Counted from the first letter of the stretch, positions 53,066-63,398 are shown. The stretch: 64,000 bases of DNA from Stutzerimonas stutzeri (GCF_019090095.1 NZ_JAGQFP010000003.1:248001-312000); one strand, 5' to 3'. Program-made: numbers and translations. Notes: generated from the sequence alone by a model not told the origin.

Positions 53066-54886
53066 TCAGACCTTGGCGCGCTCGTAGCGCTTGCGGTCGT
53101 TCTCGTTGAGCAGCTTCTTGCGCAGGCGGATCGACTTCGGCGTCACTTCCACCAGCTCGTCGTCGGCGATGAATTCCAGCGCCTGCTCGAGGGTGAACTT
53201 GATCGGCGGAACCAGGGCGATGACTTCGTCCTTGCCCGAGGCACGCATGTTGTCGAGCTTCTTGCCCTTGGTGGGGTTGAGCACCAGGTCGTTGTCACGG
53301 CTGTTGATACCGCACAGCTGGCCTTCGTAGATCTCGTCGCCCGGCGCCAGGAACAGCTTGCCGCGCGCCTGCAGGGTTTCCAGCGAGTAGGTCAACGCCG
53401 TACCGGTGGCCATGGATACCAGCACGCCGTTCTGGCGGTTGGTGACTTCGCCGGCCTTGATCGCGCCGTAGTGGCTGAAGGTCGAGGTCAGGATGCCCGA
53501 GCCCGAGGTCAGGGTAAGGAAGTTGTTACGGAAGCCGATCAGGCCGCGCGCCGGGATGGTGTATTCCAGGCGGATACGGCCCTTGCCGTCGGGGATCATG
53601 TTGGTCAGATCGCCCTTGCGCAGGCCCATCTGCTCCATGACCGGGCCCTGATGCTGTTCTTCGATGTCGATGGTGACGTTCTCGTACGGTTCCTGCTTTT
53701 CGCCGGCCTCGTTCTCGATGATTACCACTTCCGGACGGCCTACGGCCAGCTCGAAGCCTTCGCGGCGCATGTTCTCGATCAGGACCGACAGGTGCAGCTC
53801 GCCACGACCGGAGACCTTGAACTTCTCGGGGGAGTCGCCCTGCTCGACGCGCAGCGCCACGTTGTGCAGCAGCTCCTTGTCCAGACGGTCCTTGATGTTG
53901 CGGCTGGTGACGAACTTGCCTTCCTTGCCGGCGAACGGCGAGTCGTTGACCTGGAAGGTCATGCTCACGGTCGGCTGGTCGACGGTCAGCGGCGGCAGGG
54001 CCTCGACGGCGTTCTGATCGCACAGGGTGTCGGAGATGTACAGCTCGTCCATGCCGGAGACGCAGACGATGTCGCCGGCCTGGGCTTCAGGCACTTCGAC
54101 GCGCTGCAGACCGGAGTGCCCCATGATCTTGAGGATACGGCCATTGCGCTTCTTGCCGTCGGCGCCGATGGCGGTCACCGGGGTGTTGGACTTGACGGTA
54201 CCGCGGGCGATACGACCGATGCCGATTACACCGAGGAAGCTGTTGTAGTCCAGCTGCGAGATCTGCATCTGGAACGGACCATCGACGTCCACGACCGGTG
54301 CCGGCACGTGGTCGACGATGGCCTGGAACAGGGCGTCCATGTTGTCGTCCATGTTCTCGTAGTCCATGCCGGCAATGCCGTTCAGGGCCGAGGCGTAGAC
54401 GATCGGGAAGTCCAGCTGCTCGTCGGTGGCGCCGAGGTTGTCGAACAGGTCGAAGATCTGGTCGATGACCCAGTCCGGACGCGCGCCGGGACGGTCGATC
54501 TTGTTCACCACGACGATCGGGCGCAGGCCGGCCTTGAACGCCTTCTGGGTCACGAAGCGGGTCTGCGGCATCGGGCCGTCTTGTGCATCGACCACCAGCA
54601 GCACGGAGTCGACCATCGACATCACGCGCTCGACCTCACCACCGAAGTCGGCGTGGCCGGGGGTGTCGACGATATTGATGTTGTAGTCCTTCCACTTCAG
54701 CGCGGTGTTCTTGGCCAGGATGGTGATGCCGCGTTCCTTTTCCTGGTCGTTGGAGTCCATCACTCGCTCGTTTTCGGCTTCCTTGCGGTCCAGGGTGCCG
54801 GACAGGCGCAGGAGTTTGTCGACGAGGGTGGTTTTGCCATGGTCGACGTGGGCGATGATGGCGATGTTGCGGAGATTCTCGATCAC
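53066..54886 (-). CDS. typA: TypA/BipA, ribosome-associated GTPase
   Basis: 606-residue translational GTPase that binds the 70S ribosome and helps 50S assembly, especially at low temperature. G-motifs: [16 protein letters not shown] (P-loop), [14 protein letters not shown] (G3) and [13 protein letters not shown] (G4); EF-G-like domains III and V follow, and the BipA-specific C-terminal domain ends [16 protein letters not shown]. The start is GTG (then [12 protein letters not shown]), matching homologues; the longer frame upstream is unconserved. Confidence 0.96.
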   Translation of the reverse strand: MIENLRNIAIIAHVDHGKTTLVDKLLRLSGTLDRKEAENERVMDSNDQEKERGITILAKNTALKWKDYNINIVDTPGHADFGGEVERVMSMVDSVLLVVDAQDGPMPQTRFVTQKAFKAGLRPIVVVNKIDRPGARPDWVIDQIFDLFDNLGATDEQLDFPIVYASALNGIAGMDYENMDDNMDALFQAIVDHVPAPVVDVDGPFQMQISQLDYNSFLGVIGIGRIARGTVKSNTPVTAIGADGKKRNGRILKIMGHSGLQRVEVPEAQAGDIVCVSGMDELYISDTLCDQNAVEALPPLTVDQPTVSMTFQVNDSPFAGKEGKFVTSRNIKDRLDKELLHNVALRVEQGDSPEKFKVSGRGELHLSVLIENMRREGFELAVGRPEVVIIENEAGEKQEPYENVTIDIEEQHQGPVMEQMGLRKGDLTNMIPDGKGRIRLEYTIPARGLIGFRNNFLTLTSGSGILTSTFSHYGAIKAGEVTNRQNGVLVSMATGTALTYSLETLQARGKLFLAPGDEIYEGQLCGINSRDNDLVLNPTKGKKLDNMRASGKDEVIALVPPIKFTLEQALEFIADDELVEVTPKSIRLRKKLLNENDRKRYERAKV

Positions 54887-55049
54887 AAGTCTGTTTCTCT
54901 GTAAAAAAGCTACAAGCTGAAGGCCTGAAGCTGAAAGTTTGCCGGTTCGCACGCGCGAACGCCGGTACGTCATGAGCCGGGTGAGCCCGAGCGGGCCTCA
55001 CCGGTCGGGAGGGCGATGGCGAATGCTGCCTCCCAGCAGGCCAGGCTGT

Positions 55050-56504
55050 TTAGCCCGGACGATAAACACGCACATTGACATGCCCCTCGCTCAGCAGATG
55101 ATGAGCATGCAGGCGGCTCATGACACCTTTATCGCAATACAGCAGGTACTGGCGGTTCGAGTCCAGTTCCTTGAAACGGTTGTTGATCGCATAGAACGGC
55201 AACGTCTGCACTTCGATGCCTGCCAGCTGCAGAGGTTCGTCCTCGGCCGCGTCGGGGTGACGGATGTCGAGGACCACTTGGCCAGCCCTGGCTTCGCCAA
55301 CTTCTTCGACTTGCAGATCCTGGCCCAGCTCGTCGATCACGCGGTCGATAGCGACCTGGCGGGTATTGGCCATGGCGCGCTCGAGCACCGCCATGTCGAA
55401 CTGCTTTTCCTCATGCTCGACACGGTAGCGCTTGGCCTTGGTGGTCGGGTTCTTGGAAATCACGCCACAATACTCGGGCATGTTCTTGGCGAACTCGGCG
55501 GTACCGATCTCGAAGGCCGTGTCGATGATGTCCTGCTTGTGGCTGGCGATCAGCGGGCGCAGCACCAGCATGTCGGTGGCCGAATCGATCACCGACAGGT
55601 TGGGCAACGTCTGGCTGGAAACCTGGGAAATCGCCTCGCCGGTGACCAGCGCATCGATATGCAGACGCTCGGCGATCTGGGTCGAAGCGCGCAACATCAT
55701 GCGCTTGAGCACGACACCCATCTGACTGTTGTCGACCTTCTCGAGAATCTCGCCGACCACTTCTTCGAACGGCACGCTGATAAACAACACGCGGTGCGAG
55801 CTGCCGTACTTCTTCCATAGATAGTGGGCGACTTCCATCACACCCAGCTCATGGGCGCGACCGCCGAGGTTGAAGAAGCAGAAATGGGTCATCAGCCCGC
55901 GGCGCATCATCTGATAGGCCGCCACGGTGGAGTCGAAGCCGCCGGACATCAGCACCAGCGTCTGCTCCAGCGCGCCCAGCGGATAACCGCCAATGCCGTC
56001 ATGCTGGGCATGCACGATGAACACGCGCTGATCACGGATTTCCATCCGCACTTCGATTTCCGGCGCCTTCAGCGAGATACCGGCAGCGCCGCATTCCTCG
56101 CGCAGCCGGCTGCCGACCAGCCGCTCGACGTCCATCGAGCTGAACGGGTGCTTGCCCGCGCGCTTGCAGCGCACGGCGAAGATCTTGCCAGCCAGCCGAT
56201 CGGCGAAGTGCGCCTTGCATTTCTCGACGATGTCCTCGGGATCGACCAGCGGATACTCGTGGACCTCCAGGCAATGGGCGATACCCGGCGTGCAACGCAA
56301 ACGCTCGATCATCTCGCGCAGCGGTTTGGCGTCGCTGAGCGCGGTTTCCACTTCGACGTTATCCCACACCCCTTCCACCCGCACATCGGGATCGAGGTCG
56401 CGCAGCACGGTGCGGATGTTCTTCGCCAATTGGCGAATGAAGCCCTTTCGCACCGGCGGGCTCTTGATGGTGATTTCTGGGAATACTTTGACGATCAGTT
56501 TCAT
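55050..56504 (-). CDS. thiI: ThiI, tRNA 4-thiouridine synthetase with rhodanese domain
   Basis: 484 residues. Introduces 4-thiouridine at tRNA position 8 and provides sulfur for thiazole synthesis. N-terminal ferredoxin-like and THUMP domains ([17 protein letters not shown] region), PP-loop ATPase motif [15 protein letters not shown], and a C-terminal rhodanese domain with the active Cys in [22 protein letters not shown] 56504 ([20 protein letters not shown]) is the conserved start; upstream codons in frame are not. It lies 163 bp downstream side-by-side with typA but on the same strand upstream of it. Confidence 0.96.
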   Translation of the reverse strand: MKLIVKVFPEITIKSPPVRKGFIRQLAKNIRTVLRDLDPDVRVEGVWDNVEVETALSDAKPLREMIERLRCTPGIAHCLEVHEYPLVDPEDIVEKCKAHFADRLAGKIFAVRCKRAGKHPFSSMDVERLVGSRLREECGAAGISLKAPEIEVRMEIRDQRVFIVHAQHDGIGGYPLGALEQTLVLMSGGFDSTVAAYQMMRRGLMTHFCFFNLGGRAHELGVMEVAHYLWKKYGSSHRVLFISVPFEEVVGEILEKVDNSQMGVVLKRMMLRASTQIAERLHIDALVTGEAISQVSSQTLPNLSVIDSATDMLVLRPLIASHKQDIIDTAFEIGTAEFAKNMPEYCGVISKNPTTKAKRYRVEHEEKQFDMAVLERAMANTRQVAIDRVIDELGQDLQVEEVGEARAGQVVLDIRHPDAAEDEPLQLAGIEVQTLPFYAINNRFKELDSNRQYLLYCDKGVMSRLHAHHLLSEGHVNVRVYRPG

Positions 56505-56631
56505 GGAAACAGCGCGTGCGCCGGCAAGGCGTAAAAAGAGGGGGGCGGAGTATATCGGAAATTGATCAAGCTTTAGGCAGTTTTCTCGAAGAGAACCATA
56601 ATGCACCTAAATTGAACAAAGCGATTTTTCT

Positions 56632-56650
56632 GCGCACCAATAAGGTGCGC
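56632..56650 (+). promoter_or_regulatory. NtrC-binding palindrome upstream of glnA
   Basis: GCGCACC-AATAA-GGTGCGC is a perfect inverted repeat with the 7-5-7 layout of NtrC sites (core GCACC-N5-GGTGC). It lies about 85 bases upstream of the glnA sigma-54 promoter, the expected enhancer distance. A weaker half-match (TGCACC) begins at 56602. Confidence 0.88.
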
Positions 56651-56731
56651 TTTTTCTTGTGTCGGCCAGACCACTCGACGGCATCCGCCGAAGAAACACC
56701 CTATATAGGCGTCCAGACCCAATACGGAGCA

Positions 56732-56748
56732 CTGGCATGCAATTTGCT
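56732..56748 (+). promoter_or_regulatory. Sigma-54 promoter of glnA (glnAp2-like)
   Basis: CTGGCATGCAATTTGCT has GG at 56734-56735 and GC at 56746-56747, ten bases apart, with a perfect TTGCT -12 element and one mismatch at the -24 element. The predicted start is near 56759. Confidence 0.9.
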
Positions 56749-56843
56749 CCCTTGTGAGGCAGGTCGCCATGGCGGAACATCGCCGCCCGGCTTCACCCTG
56801 ATTCGGAAGCAACCTGTCACGCTTCCACCACTTGGAGAACACC

Positions 56844-58250
56844 ATGTCGAAGTCGCTTCAACTGATCAAAGATTACGATGTGAAGTGGATTGATCTGCGC
56901 TTCACTGATACCAAAGGCAAACAGCACCACGTGACTGTCCCGGCGCGTGACGCTCAGGATGAAGACTTCTTCGAGCACGGCAAGATGTTCGACGGTTCCT
57001 CCATCCATGGTTGGAAAGGCATCGAAGCCTCCGACATGATCCTGATGCCGGTCGACGAGACCGCTGTACTGGATCCGTTCACCGAAGAACCGACCCTGAT
57101 TCTGGTCTGCGACATCGTTGAGCCGAGCACCATGCAGGGCTACGATCGCGACCCACGCTCGATCGCCAAGCGCGCCGAGGAATTCCTCAAGTCCACCGGC
57201 ATCGGCGACACCGTCTTCGTCGGTCCGGAGCCCGAGTTCTTCATCTTCGACGAAGTGAAGTTCAAGTCCGACATCTCCGGCTCCATGTTCAAGATCTACT
57301 CCGAACAGGGTTCCTGGATGACCGACCAGGACGTCGAAGGCGGCAACAAGGGCCACCGCCCGGCCGTCAAGGGCGGCTACTTCCCGGTTCCGCCGTGCGA
57401 CCACGACCATGAAATCCGTACCGCCATGTGCAACGCCATGGAAGAAATGGGCCTGGTCGTCGAAGTGCATCACCACGAAGTGGCGACTGCCGGCCAGAAC
57501 GAAATCGGCGTCAAGTTCAACACGCTGGTCAACAAGGCTGACGAAGTTCAGACCCTGAAGTACTGCGTGCACAACGTCGCCGACGCCTATGGCAAGACCG
57601 CGACCTTCATGCCGAAGCCACTGTACGGCGACAACGGTTCGGGCATGCACGTACACATGTCGATCTCCAAGGACGGCAAGAACACCTTCGCTGGCGAAGG
57701 CTATGCCGGTCTGTCCGAGACCGCCCTGTACTTCATCGGCGGCATTATCAAGCACGGTAAGGCGCTGAACGGCTTCACCAACCCGTCGACCAACTCCTAC
57801 AAGCGTCTGGTCCCGGGCTTCGAAGCACCGGTCATGCTGGCCTACTCGGCGCGCAACCGTTCCGCTTCGATCCGTATTCCGTACGTATCCAGCCCGAAAG
57901 CCCGCCGCATCGAAGCGCGCTTCCCGGATCCGGCTGCCAACCCCTACCTGTGCTTCGCCGCACTGCTGATGGCTGGCCTGGACGGTATCCAGAACAAGAT
58001 CCATCCTGGCGATGCCGCCGACAAGAACCTGTACGATCTGCCGCCGGAAGAAGGCAAGCTGATCCCGCAGGTCTGCGGCAGCCTGAAGGAAGCCCTGGAA
58101 GAACTCGACAAGGGCCGTGCGTTCCTGACCAAGGGCGGCGTGTTCTCCGACGACTTCATCGATGCCTACCTCGAGCTCAAGAGCGAGGAAGAAATCAAGG
58201 TCCGCACCTTCGTTCACCCGCTGGAATACGACCTGTACTACAGCGTCTGA
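56844..58250 (+). CDS. glnA: GlnA, glutamine synthetase type I
   Basis: 468 residues; ATP-dependent synthesis of glutamine from glutamate and ammonia, a dodecamer in the cytoplasm. Metal and substrate segments: [58 protein letters not shown] and [17 protein letters not shown]. The adenylylation Tyr lies in [10 protein letters not shown], so GlnE can regulate it. The ATG at 56844 has GGAG 6 bases upstream; an ATG four codons earlier is less likely. Driven by an NtrC site and a sigma-54 promoter upstream. Confidence 0.98.
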   Translation: MSKSLQLIKDYDVKWIDLRFTDTKGKQHHVTVPARDAQDEDFFEHGKMFDGSSIHGWKGIEASDMILMPVDETAVLDPFTEEPTLILVCDIVEPSTMQGYDRDPRSIAKRAEEFLKSTGIGDTVFVGPEPEFFIFDEVKFKSDISGSMFKIYSEQGSWMTDQDVEGGNKGHRPAVKGGYFPVPPCDHDHEIRTAMCNAMEEMGLVVEVHHHEVATAGQNEIGVKFNTLVNKADEVQTLKYCVHNVADAYGKTATFMPKPLYGDNGSGMHVHMSISKDGKNTFAGEGYAGLSETALYFIGGIIKHGKALNGFTNPSTNSYKRLVPGFEAPVMLAYSARNRSASIRIPYVSSPKARRIEARFPDPAANPYLCFAALLMAGLDGIQNKIHPGDAADKNLYDLPPEEGKLIPQVCGSLKEALEELDKGRAFLTKGGVFSDDFIDAYLELKSEEEIKVRTFVHPLEYDLYYSV

Positions 58251-58267
58251 TCCAGTCCGCGTGACAG

Positions 58268-58293
58268 AAAAGGCCTCCTTCGGGAGGCTTTTT
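58268..58293 (+). terminator. Rho-independent terminator of glnA
   Basis: GCCTCC-TTCG-GGAGGC followed by TTTTT, 22 bases after the glnA stop, with an A-tract before it. Confidence 0.92.
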
Positions 58294-58370
58294 CGTTTCC
58301 GCACCGAGGCGACCCGGGACCTCCACACCGCTACGGGCCAGCGCAGTGGTGCCGATCCCAAATCGCAACG

Positions 58371-58387
58371 CTGGCACTTGCCTAGCA
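58371..58387 (+). promoter_or_regulatory. Candidate sigma-54 promoter of the DUF4124 pair
   Basis: CTGGCACTTGCCTAGCA has GG at 58373-58374 and GC at 58385-58386 with ten bases between. The -24 element CTGGCAC is perfect; the -12 element is TAGCA with one mismatch to TTGCA. It lies 47 bases before the ATG of the first DUF4124 gene. No clear NtrC palindrome is visible next to it, so this is weaker than the glnA and ntrB sites. Confidence 0.55.
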
Positions 58388-58433
58388 GCCGTCACAGTGC
58401 AAGGCTGCCGCTACCCACTTCGCGGAGCTTCCC

Positions 58434-59030
58434 ATGCGCATCGCATTGTTCGGCCTGCTGCTCGCACTCACGATCCCCGCCCAGGCGCAGATCTACAAAT
58501 ACACCGACGACAAGGGCAACACCGTCTTCACCAACCAGCCCCCGGAAGGGGTTACGGCAGAGGCCGTCGATCTACCGCCGGCCAATACCGTGGACATCAA
58601 GGTCCCGGATGCGCCCCCTCCCCTGACGGAAGAACAGACCGGCGCAGGCCGACAGCAGGCTTACCGCAGCCTGTCCATTGGCGGCATTCCCGATGAGCAG
58701 GCGCTGCGCGCAAACAACGGTACCTTCGTGGTCAACGCGCAGCTCGATCCGCCGCTGCGCCAGAATCATCGCATCCGCTTTTTGCTCGACGGCGAACCCC
58801 AGGGCGAGCCCAGCAGCTCGACGTCACTGCAGCTGATCCATGTCGACCGCGGAACGCATGTAATCGAAGTCGAATTGCTGCGCGGCGGCCAGGTCATTCA
58901 GCGCGCAAGCGAGCAGTTCACGGTGCAGCGGGTCAACACCTCGAGCCCTGCGCTGCGTCCCAAGCCGGCCGTACCCCCCAAACCAACGCCGAAACCGACC
59001 CCCACGCCCAAGCCGAAGCCCGCCTCTTGA
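58434..59030 (+). CDS. DUF4124 secreted protein, first of a pair
   Basis: 198 residues. Signal peptide (MRIALFGLLLALTIPAQA), an N-terminal DUF4124 segment (QIYKYTDDKGNTVFTNQPPE), a central beta-rich domain of about 100 residues (RIRFLLDGEPQG, LIHVDRGTHVIEVELLRGG) and a Pro/Lys tail (PTPKPTPTPKPKPAS). Periplasmic; function unknown. It lies between glnA and ntrB and has a candidate sigma-54 promoter. Its stop overlaps the second gene's TTG start. Confidence 0.85.
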   Translation: MRIALFGLLLALTIPAQAQIYKYTDDKGNTVFTNQPPEGVTAEAVDLPPANTVDIKVPDAPPPLTEEQTGAGRQQAYRSLSIGGIPDEQALRANNGTFVVNAQLDPPLRQNHRIRFLLDGEPQGEPSSSTSLQLIHVDRGTHVIEVELLRGGQVIQRASEQFTVQRVNTSSPALRPKPAVPPKPTPKPTPTPKPKPAS

Positions 59031-59668
59031 GAACCGCTTACCGAACGCTCGCGGCCGCGCTGCTGGCGTGCGCCCTTCCGGCGGCCGCCGAGATCTACAG
59101 CTACACCGACGAGCAGGGCAACCGTGTCTTCACCGATCGCCCCGGCGGGCGGGCGGTCGAGCAGGTGAAGCCGAAGCCAACCAACAGCATGCCCGCAGCC
59201 GAACCACGCGACATGCCGGCACCAGCACCGACGGCAGCTCCCGCGACCGAGAGCGCGACGAACCGCTACACCCAGCTCGACATCCTGACGCCCCTGCCGG
59301 ACGCCACCATTCGCGACAATGCCGGCGGCTTGCTGGTGTCGGTCGGCAGCACGCCGCCGCTGTTGCCCGGCCACGCCTATCGCCTGCTGATGGACGGCAG
59401 CGACACCGGACTGTCCGGCAGCAATCCGCAGTTCGCCTTGGAGAATGTCGATCGCGGCACGCACCAGCTCAGCGTGCAAGTGGTCGACCAGAGCGGAGCC
59501 CTGGTGCAAAGCAGCCCTCCCAGCACCTTCCACATGATGCGCACCTCGCTGGCTCAGCGCCGCATGGTCAGGCCCTGCAAGAAGGACGACTATGGCGTCC
59601 GCCCCGAATGTCCCCTCAAAGACAAGCCGAAGGAAAAGAGGGATATTCCCTTCGTGCCCTTTCTGTGA
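59027..59668 (+). CDS. DUF4124 secreted protein, second of a pair
   Basis: 213 residues. Signal peptide (RTAYRTLAAALLACALPAAA), DUF4124 segment (EIYSYTDEQGNRVFTDRPGG), a linker and a beta-rich domain with YRLLMDGSDTGLSGSNPQFA and NVDRGTHQLSVQVVDQSG, clearly homologous to the same region of its neighbour. The C-terminus carries a C-x10-C stretch (RPCKKDDYGVRPECPLKDKP). The TTG start overlaps the previous stop (TTGA), implying translational coupling. Periplasmic, function unknown. Confidence 0.83.
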   Translation: MRTAYRTLAAALLACALPAAAEIYSYTDEQGNRVFTDRPGGRAVEQVKPKPTNSMPAAEPRDMPAPAPTAAPATESATNRYTQLDILTPLPDATIRDNAGGLLVSVGSTPPLLPGHAYRLLMDGSDTGLSGSNPQFALENVDRGTHQLSVQVVDQSGALVQSSPPSTFHMMRTSLAQRRMVRPCKKDDYGVRPECPLKDKPKEKRDIPFVPFL

Positions 59669-59675
59669 CCATGCT

Positions 59676-59694
59676 ATGCACCTGAATGGTGCAT
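59676..59694 (+). promoter_or_regulatory. NtrC-binding palindrome upstream of ntrB
   Basis: ATGCACC-TGAAT-GGTGCAT is a perfect inverted repeat that matches the NtrC consensus TGCACC-N5-GGTGCA at every arm position. It lies just after the DUF4124 stop and about 95-110 bases upstream of the ntrB sigma-54 element. Confidence 0.92.
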
Positions 59695-59786
59695 TAGCAC
59701 GACCCGCCTGATCGCCGTGGTCCGTTTTCGGCCATGCCCCGCGCTGGAGCGCTAGTACCCGCGGCGTTGCGCCGAAACTACGCACC

Positions 59787-59803
59787 TTGGTTTGCTTCTT
59801 GCA
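59787..59803 (+). promoter_or_regulatory. Sigma-54 promoter of ntrB-ntrC
   Basis: TTGGTTTGCTTCTTGCA has GG at 59789-59790 and GC at 59801-59802, ten bases apart. The -12 element TTGCA is perfect, the -24 element (TTGGTTTG) is weaker. The predicted transcript start near 59814 gives a very short leader before ntrB. With the NtrC site it implies autoregulation. Confidence 0.78.
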
Positions 59804-59835
59804 TTTCCCGCCTTACCCATCGGATGCAGACAGCC

Positions 59836-60918
59836 ATGATCAACGAAGCCCTACAGCGCCTGCTGATCGAGAACCTGACCACCGCGACGCTCTTGCTCGA
59901 TTCGCGGCTGCGCCTGGAGTACATGAATCCGGCTGCCGAGATGCTGCTGGCGGTCAGCGGTCAACGCAGCCACGGCCAGTTCATCAGCGAACTGTTCACC
60001 GAGTCGTCCGAAGCACTGGCCGCGCTGCGCCAAGCCGTGGAGCAGGCGCATCCCTTCACCAAGCGTGAGGCGACCCTGACCTCCACCAACGGACAGGCGC
60101 TGACCGTCGACTATGCGGTTACACCAATCCTGACTCGGCAGGAAACCAAGCTGCTGCTCGAGGTGCTGCCGCGTGATCGCTTGCTGCGCATCACCAAGGA
60201 AGAGGCGCAACTGTCTGCGCACGAAACCACCAAGCTACTGGTGCGCGGCCTCGCCCATGAGATCAAGAACCCGCTGGGCGGTATCCGCGGTGCGGCGCAA
60301 CTGCTCTCGCGCGAGCTGCCGGAGGAGCACCTCAAGGACTACACTGAGGTGATCATCGAGGAAGCCGACCGCCTGCGAAACCTGGTCGATCGGATGCTCG
60401 GCTCGAACAAGCTGCCGTCCCTGTCGATGACCAACATTCACGAAGTGCTCGAACACGTGGCCAGCCTGATCGAGGCCGAGAGCCAAGGCAGCCTCATTTT
60501 GGTGCGCGACTATGACCCGAGCATTCCGGAAGTGCTGCTCGACCGCGAACAGATGATTCAGGCGGTGCTCAACATCATGCGCAACGCCATGCAGGCACTG
60601 GCCGGGCAATGCGAGCTGGGGCTGGGCCGCCTGACGCTGCGCACCCGCACGCTGCGCCAGTTCACCATCGGCCATGTGCGCCATCGCCTGGTGGCGCGAA
60701 TCGAGATCATCGACAACGGGCCCGGCATTCCGGCCGAGCTGCAGAACACCCTCTTCTACCCGATGGTCAGTGGTCGCCCGGACGGAACCGGGCTCGGCCT
60801 GGCCATCACCCAGAACATCATCAGCCAGCACCAAGGCCTGATCGAGTGCGAAAGCCATCCCGGCCATACCGCCTTCTCAATCTTCCTGCCCCTGGAACAA
60901 GGAGCCCTTTCCGTATGA
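59836..60918 (+). CDS. ntrB: NtrB (GlnL), nitrogen-sensing histidine kinase
   Basis: 360 residues, cytoplasmic. An N-terminal PAS domain (TATLLLDSRLRLEYMNPAAE), HisKA domain with H141 in GLAHEIKNPLGG, and ATPase domain with IMRNAMQA, IEIIDNGPGIP and GRPDGTGLGLAI. It phosphorylates NtrC under nitrogen limitation, controlled by PII. ATG 59836 (MINEALQRL) matches homologues; ATG 59824 is an alternative. Its stop overlaps the ntrC start. Confidence 0.96.
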   Translation: MINEALQRLLIENLTTATLLLDSRLRLEYMNPAAEMLLAVSGQRSHGQFISELFTESSEALAALRQAVEQAHPFTKREATLTSTNGQALTVDYAVTPILTRQETKLLLEVLPRDRLLRITKEEAQLSAHETTKLLVRGLAHEIKNPLGGIRGAAQLLSRELPEEHLKDYTEVIIEEADRLRNLVDRMLGSNKLPSLSMTNIHEVLEHVASLIEAESQGSLILVRDYDPSIPEVLLDREQMIQAVLNIMRNAMQALAGQCELGLGRLTLRTRTLRQFTIGHVRHRLVARIEIIDNGPGIPAELQNTLFYPMVSGRPDGTGLGLAITQNIISQHQGLIECESHPGHTAFSIFLPLEQGALSV

Positions 60919-62351
60919 GCCAAAGCGAAAACGTCTGGATCGTCGACGACGACCGCTCCATCCGCTGGGTACTGGAAAAGGCGCTGCAGCAGGACGGAAT
61001 GGCCACACAAAGTTTCGACAGCGCCGACGGCGTGCTTGCCCGCCTGTCGCGCCAGCAGCCGGACGTGATCATCTCCGACATCCGCATGCCGGGCACCAGC
61101 GGCCTGGACCTGCTCAAGCAGATCCGCGAGCTGTACCCGCGCCTGCCGGTGATCATCATGACCGCGCATTCCGACCTGGACAGCGCCGTGGCGTCATACC
61201 AGGGCGGCGCCTTCGAATACCTGCCCAAGCCGTTCGACGTCGACGACGCCGTGGCGCTGGTCAAGCGTGCCAACCAGCACGCCCAGGAACAGCAGAACCT
61301 GCAGGAGCCGGCCCGTCAGCATCACACGCCCGAAATCATCGGCGAAGCGCCGGCGATGCAGGAAGTCTTCCGCGCCATCGGACGGCTCTCGCACTCCAAC
61401 ATCACCGTGCTGATCAACGGCGAATCCGGTACCGGCAAGGAGCTGGTGGCCCATGCCCTGCACCGCCACAGCCCGCGCGCGGCCTCGCCGTTCATCGCAC
61501 TGAACATGGCGGCCATTCCGAAGGACCTGATGGAATCGGAATTGTTCGGCCACGAGAAAGGCGCGTTTACCGGCGCGGCCAACCAGCGTCGCGGGCGCTT
61601 CGAGCAGGCCGACGGCGGCACCTTGTTCCTCGACGAAATCGGTGACATGCCGGCCGACACCCAGACGCGCCTGTTGCGCGTGCTGGCCGACGGGGAGTTC
61701 TACCGGGTCGGCGGTCACACGCCGGTCAAGGTCGACGTGCGCATCATCGCCGCCACCCACCAGGACCTGGAAACCCTGGTGCAGGCCGGCAAGTTTCGCG
61801 AGGACCTGTTTCATCGGCTGAACGTCATCCGCATTCATATTCCGCGCCTGTCCGACCGGCGCGAGGACATCCCCGCCCTGGCCAAGCATTTCCTTGCCAG
61901 CGCCGCCCAGGAGCTGGCGGTCGAGACCAAGCTGCTCAAGGCCGAAACCGAGGAATACCTGCGCAACCTCCCCTGGCCGGGCAACGTCCGCCAGTTGGAA
62001 AACACCTGCCGCTGGATCACCGTGATGGCTTCCGGCCGTGAAGTCCATGTCAGTGACCTGCCACCGGAACTGCTCAGCCAGCCGACCGACACCCTGCCGG
62101 CGAAGAACTGGGAACAGGCCCTGCATCAGTGGGCGGACCTGGCGTTGTCTCGCGGTCAGTCCAACCTGCTCGACGAGGCCGTGCCGGCCTTCGAGCGGAT
62201 CATGATCGAGACCGCGCTCAAGCACACCGCCGGTCGCCGTCGCGATGCCGCGCTGCTGCTCGGTTGGGGCCGCAACACCCTGACACGCAAGATCAAGGAG
62301 CTGGGCATGGGCGGTGACGCCGCCGACGATGACGAGGGCGACGACAGCTGA
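60915..62351 (+). CDS. ntrC: NtrC (GlnG), sigma-54-dependent nitrogen regulator
   Basis: 478 residues. Receiver domain with D55 (VIISDIRMPG) and the Lys in LPKPFD; AAA+ domain with Walker A GESGTGKELVAHALH, GAFTGAAN, FLDEIGDMP and FREDLFHRLN; Fis-type HTH (RRRDAALLLGWGRNTLTRKI) and an acidic tail. It binds the GCACC-N5-GGTGC palindromes present upstream of glnA and ntrB. The ATG at 60915 overlaps the ntrB stop. Confidence 0.97.
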   Translation: MSQSENVWIVDDDRSIRWVLEKALQQDGMATQSFDSADGVLARLSRQQPDVIISDIRMPGTSGLDLLKQIRELYPRLPVIIMTAHSDLDSAVASYQGGAFEYLPKPFDVDDAVALVKRANQHAQEQQNLQEPARQHHTPEIIGEAPAMQEVFRAIGRLSHSNITVLINGESGTGKELVAHALHRHSPRAASPFIALNMAAIPKDLMESELFGHEKGAFTGAANQRRGRFEQADGGTLFLDEIGDMPADTQTRLLRVLADGEFYRVGGHTPVKVDVRIIAATHQDLETLVQAGKFREDLFHRLNVIRIHIPRLSDRREDIPALAKHFLASAAQELAVETKLLKAETEEYLRNLPWPGNVRQLENTCRWITVMASGREVHVSDLPPELLSQPTDTLPAKNWEQALHQWADLALSRGQSNLLDEAVPAFERIMIETALKHTAGRRRDAALLLGWGRNTLTRKIKELGMGGDAADDDEGDDS

Positions 62352-62381
62352 AGGCGAAGCGGGCCATCCGCAGGCTGCGCC

Positions 62382-62783
62382 CTAACGCGGCATGATCTGC
62401 AGCTGTAGCCGCCACTCGCCGTCGACCTTCTCACCGGACCAGCGGGCCTGCAGCGGGCGCGTCGCAACGACGTGCAGCAGCAGGCCCCTCTCCGTGCCCT
62501 GCACGCGCCAGCGCGCATCGTTTTCATTGATTTTCAAGCGCCCGGCTGCGGCCTGGCCCTTGGCCTGAAACAGCATTCCCACCGCCCCGTCGACGTTCTC
62601 GCTATAGAGCTCCGGCTCGCGGCTGAACCACAGTTGCAAGCCACTGGCCACGGGCTCGACCCGCAGCAGCTCCACCGGCCCGGGACGGAACAGATTGCCC
62701 AGCAACGAGCCGAACAGCAGCCCGAGCAGCACCAGCGCACCGAAAAAGCGTCGGCGCAGGCGAGGTAGCGGATCATCAGCCAC
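62382..62783 (-). CDS. Small membrane-anchored protein of unknown function
   Basis: 133 residues from a GTG start: basic N-terminus ([12 protein letters not shown]), one membrane helix ([17 protein letters not shown]), then a beta-rich soluble domain ([48 protein letters not shown]) presumably in the periplasm. A frame from ATG 62834 would share its start codon bases with trmL on the other strand, so the GTG at 62783 (AGGCGG upstream) is preferred. The neighbourhood matches PA5126 in P. aeruginosa as I recall it. Function unknown. Confidence 0.7.
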   Translation of the reverse strand: MADDPLPRLRRRFFGALVLLGLLFGSLLGNLFRPGPVELLRVEPVASGLQLWFSREPELYSENVDGAVGMLFQAKGQAAAGRLKINENDARWRVQGTERGLLLHVVATRPLQARWSGEKVDGEWRLQLQIMPR

Positions 62784-62832
62784 AGGGCCGCCTGCAGTAG
62801 AATGCCGGTCGTTATCAGTGTCGGTGCCGCGC

Positions 62833-63294
62833 ATGTTCCACGTGATCCTTTTTCAACCGGAAATTCCGCCGAATACCGGCAACATTATCAGGCTCTGCGC
62901 CAACGCCGGCTGCAGTCTGCATCTGATCGAACCCCTGGGCTTCGAGCTGGATGACAAGCGGCTGCGCCGCGCCGGCCTGGATTATCACGAGTACGCGCCG
63001 CTCAAGCGACACGCCGACCTCGACAGTTGCCTGGCAAGCCTCGGCCAGCCGCGCCTGTTCGCCTTTACCACCAAGGGATCGCAGCCCTTCCATCAGGTCC
63101 GGTTCGAGCGCGGCGACGCCTTCCTGTTCGGTCCGGAAAGCCGCGGCCTGCCGCCAGAGATTCGCGATGCACTGCCCAACGAGCAGCGCCTGCGTCTGCC
63201 GATGCGGCCCGACAGCCGTAGCCTGAACCTCTCCAACACCGTTGCCGTCGCGGTCTACGAGGCCTGGCGGCAGCTGGACTTCGCCTTGCAGTGA
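62833..63294 (+). CDS. trmL: TrmL, tRNA (cytidine/uridine 34-2'-O)-methyltransferase
   Basis: 153 residues; SPOUT-fold enzyme methylating the wobble ribose of tRNA-Leu. N-terminal [20 protein letters not shown], the cofactor knot [13 protein letters not shown] and [18 protein letters not shown] are all present, and the length equals that of E. coli TrmL. No strong ribosome site is visible before the ATG. Confidence 0.95.
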   Translation: MFHVILFQPEIPPNTGNIIRLCANAGCSLHLIEPLGFELDDKRLRRAGLDYHEYAPLKRHADLDSCLASLGQPRLFAFTTKGSQPFHQVRFERGDAFLFGPESRGLPPEIRDALPNEQRLRLPMRPDSRSLNLSNTVAVAVYEAWRQLDFALQ

Positions 63295-63398
63295 TCCATC
63301 GAGGCGCCCGCCGGCGTGATCGGCGCCGCGCCGACGATCCCCAAAAGGCGCAATCAGGCAGGGTGCCGTGTCCAGCTCCGACCTTTCACCCGCACTTG

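Noticed and set aside
52901..54904. 667-residue plus-strand frame opposite typA
   Set aside because: Antisense shadow of a highly conserved gene; no family resemblance.
56817..58361. 514-residue minus-strand frame opposite glnA
   Set aside because: Antisense shadow of glnA.
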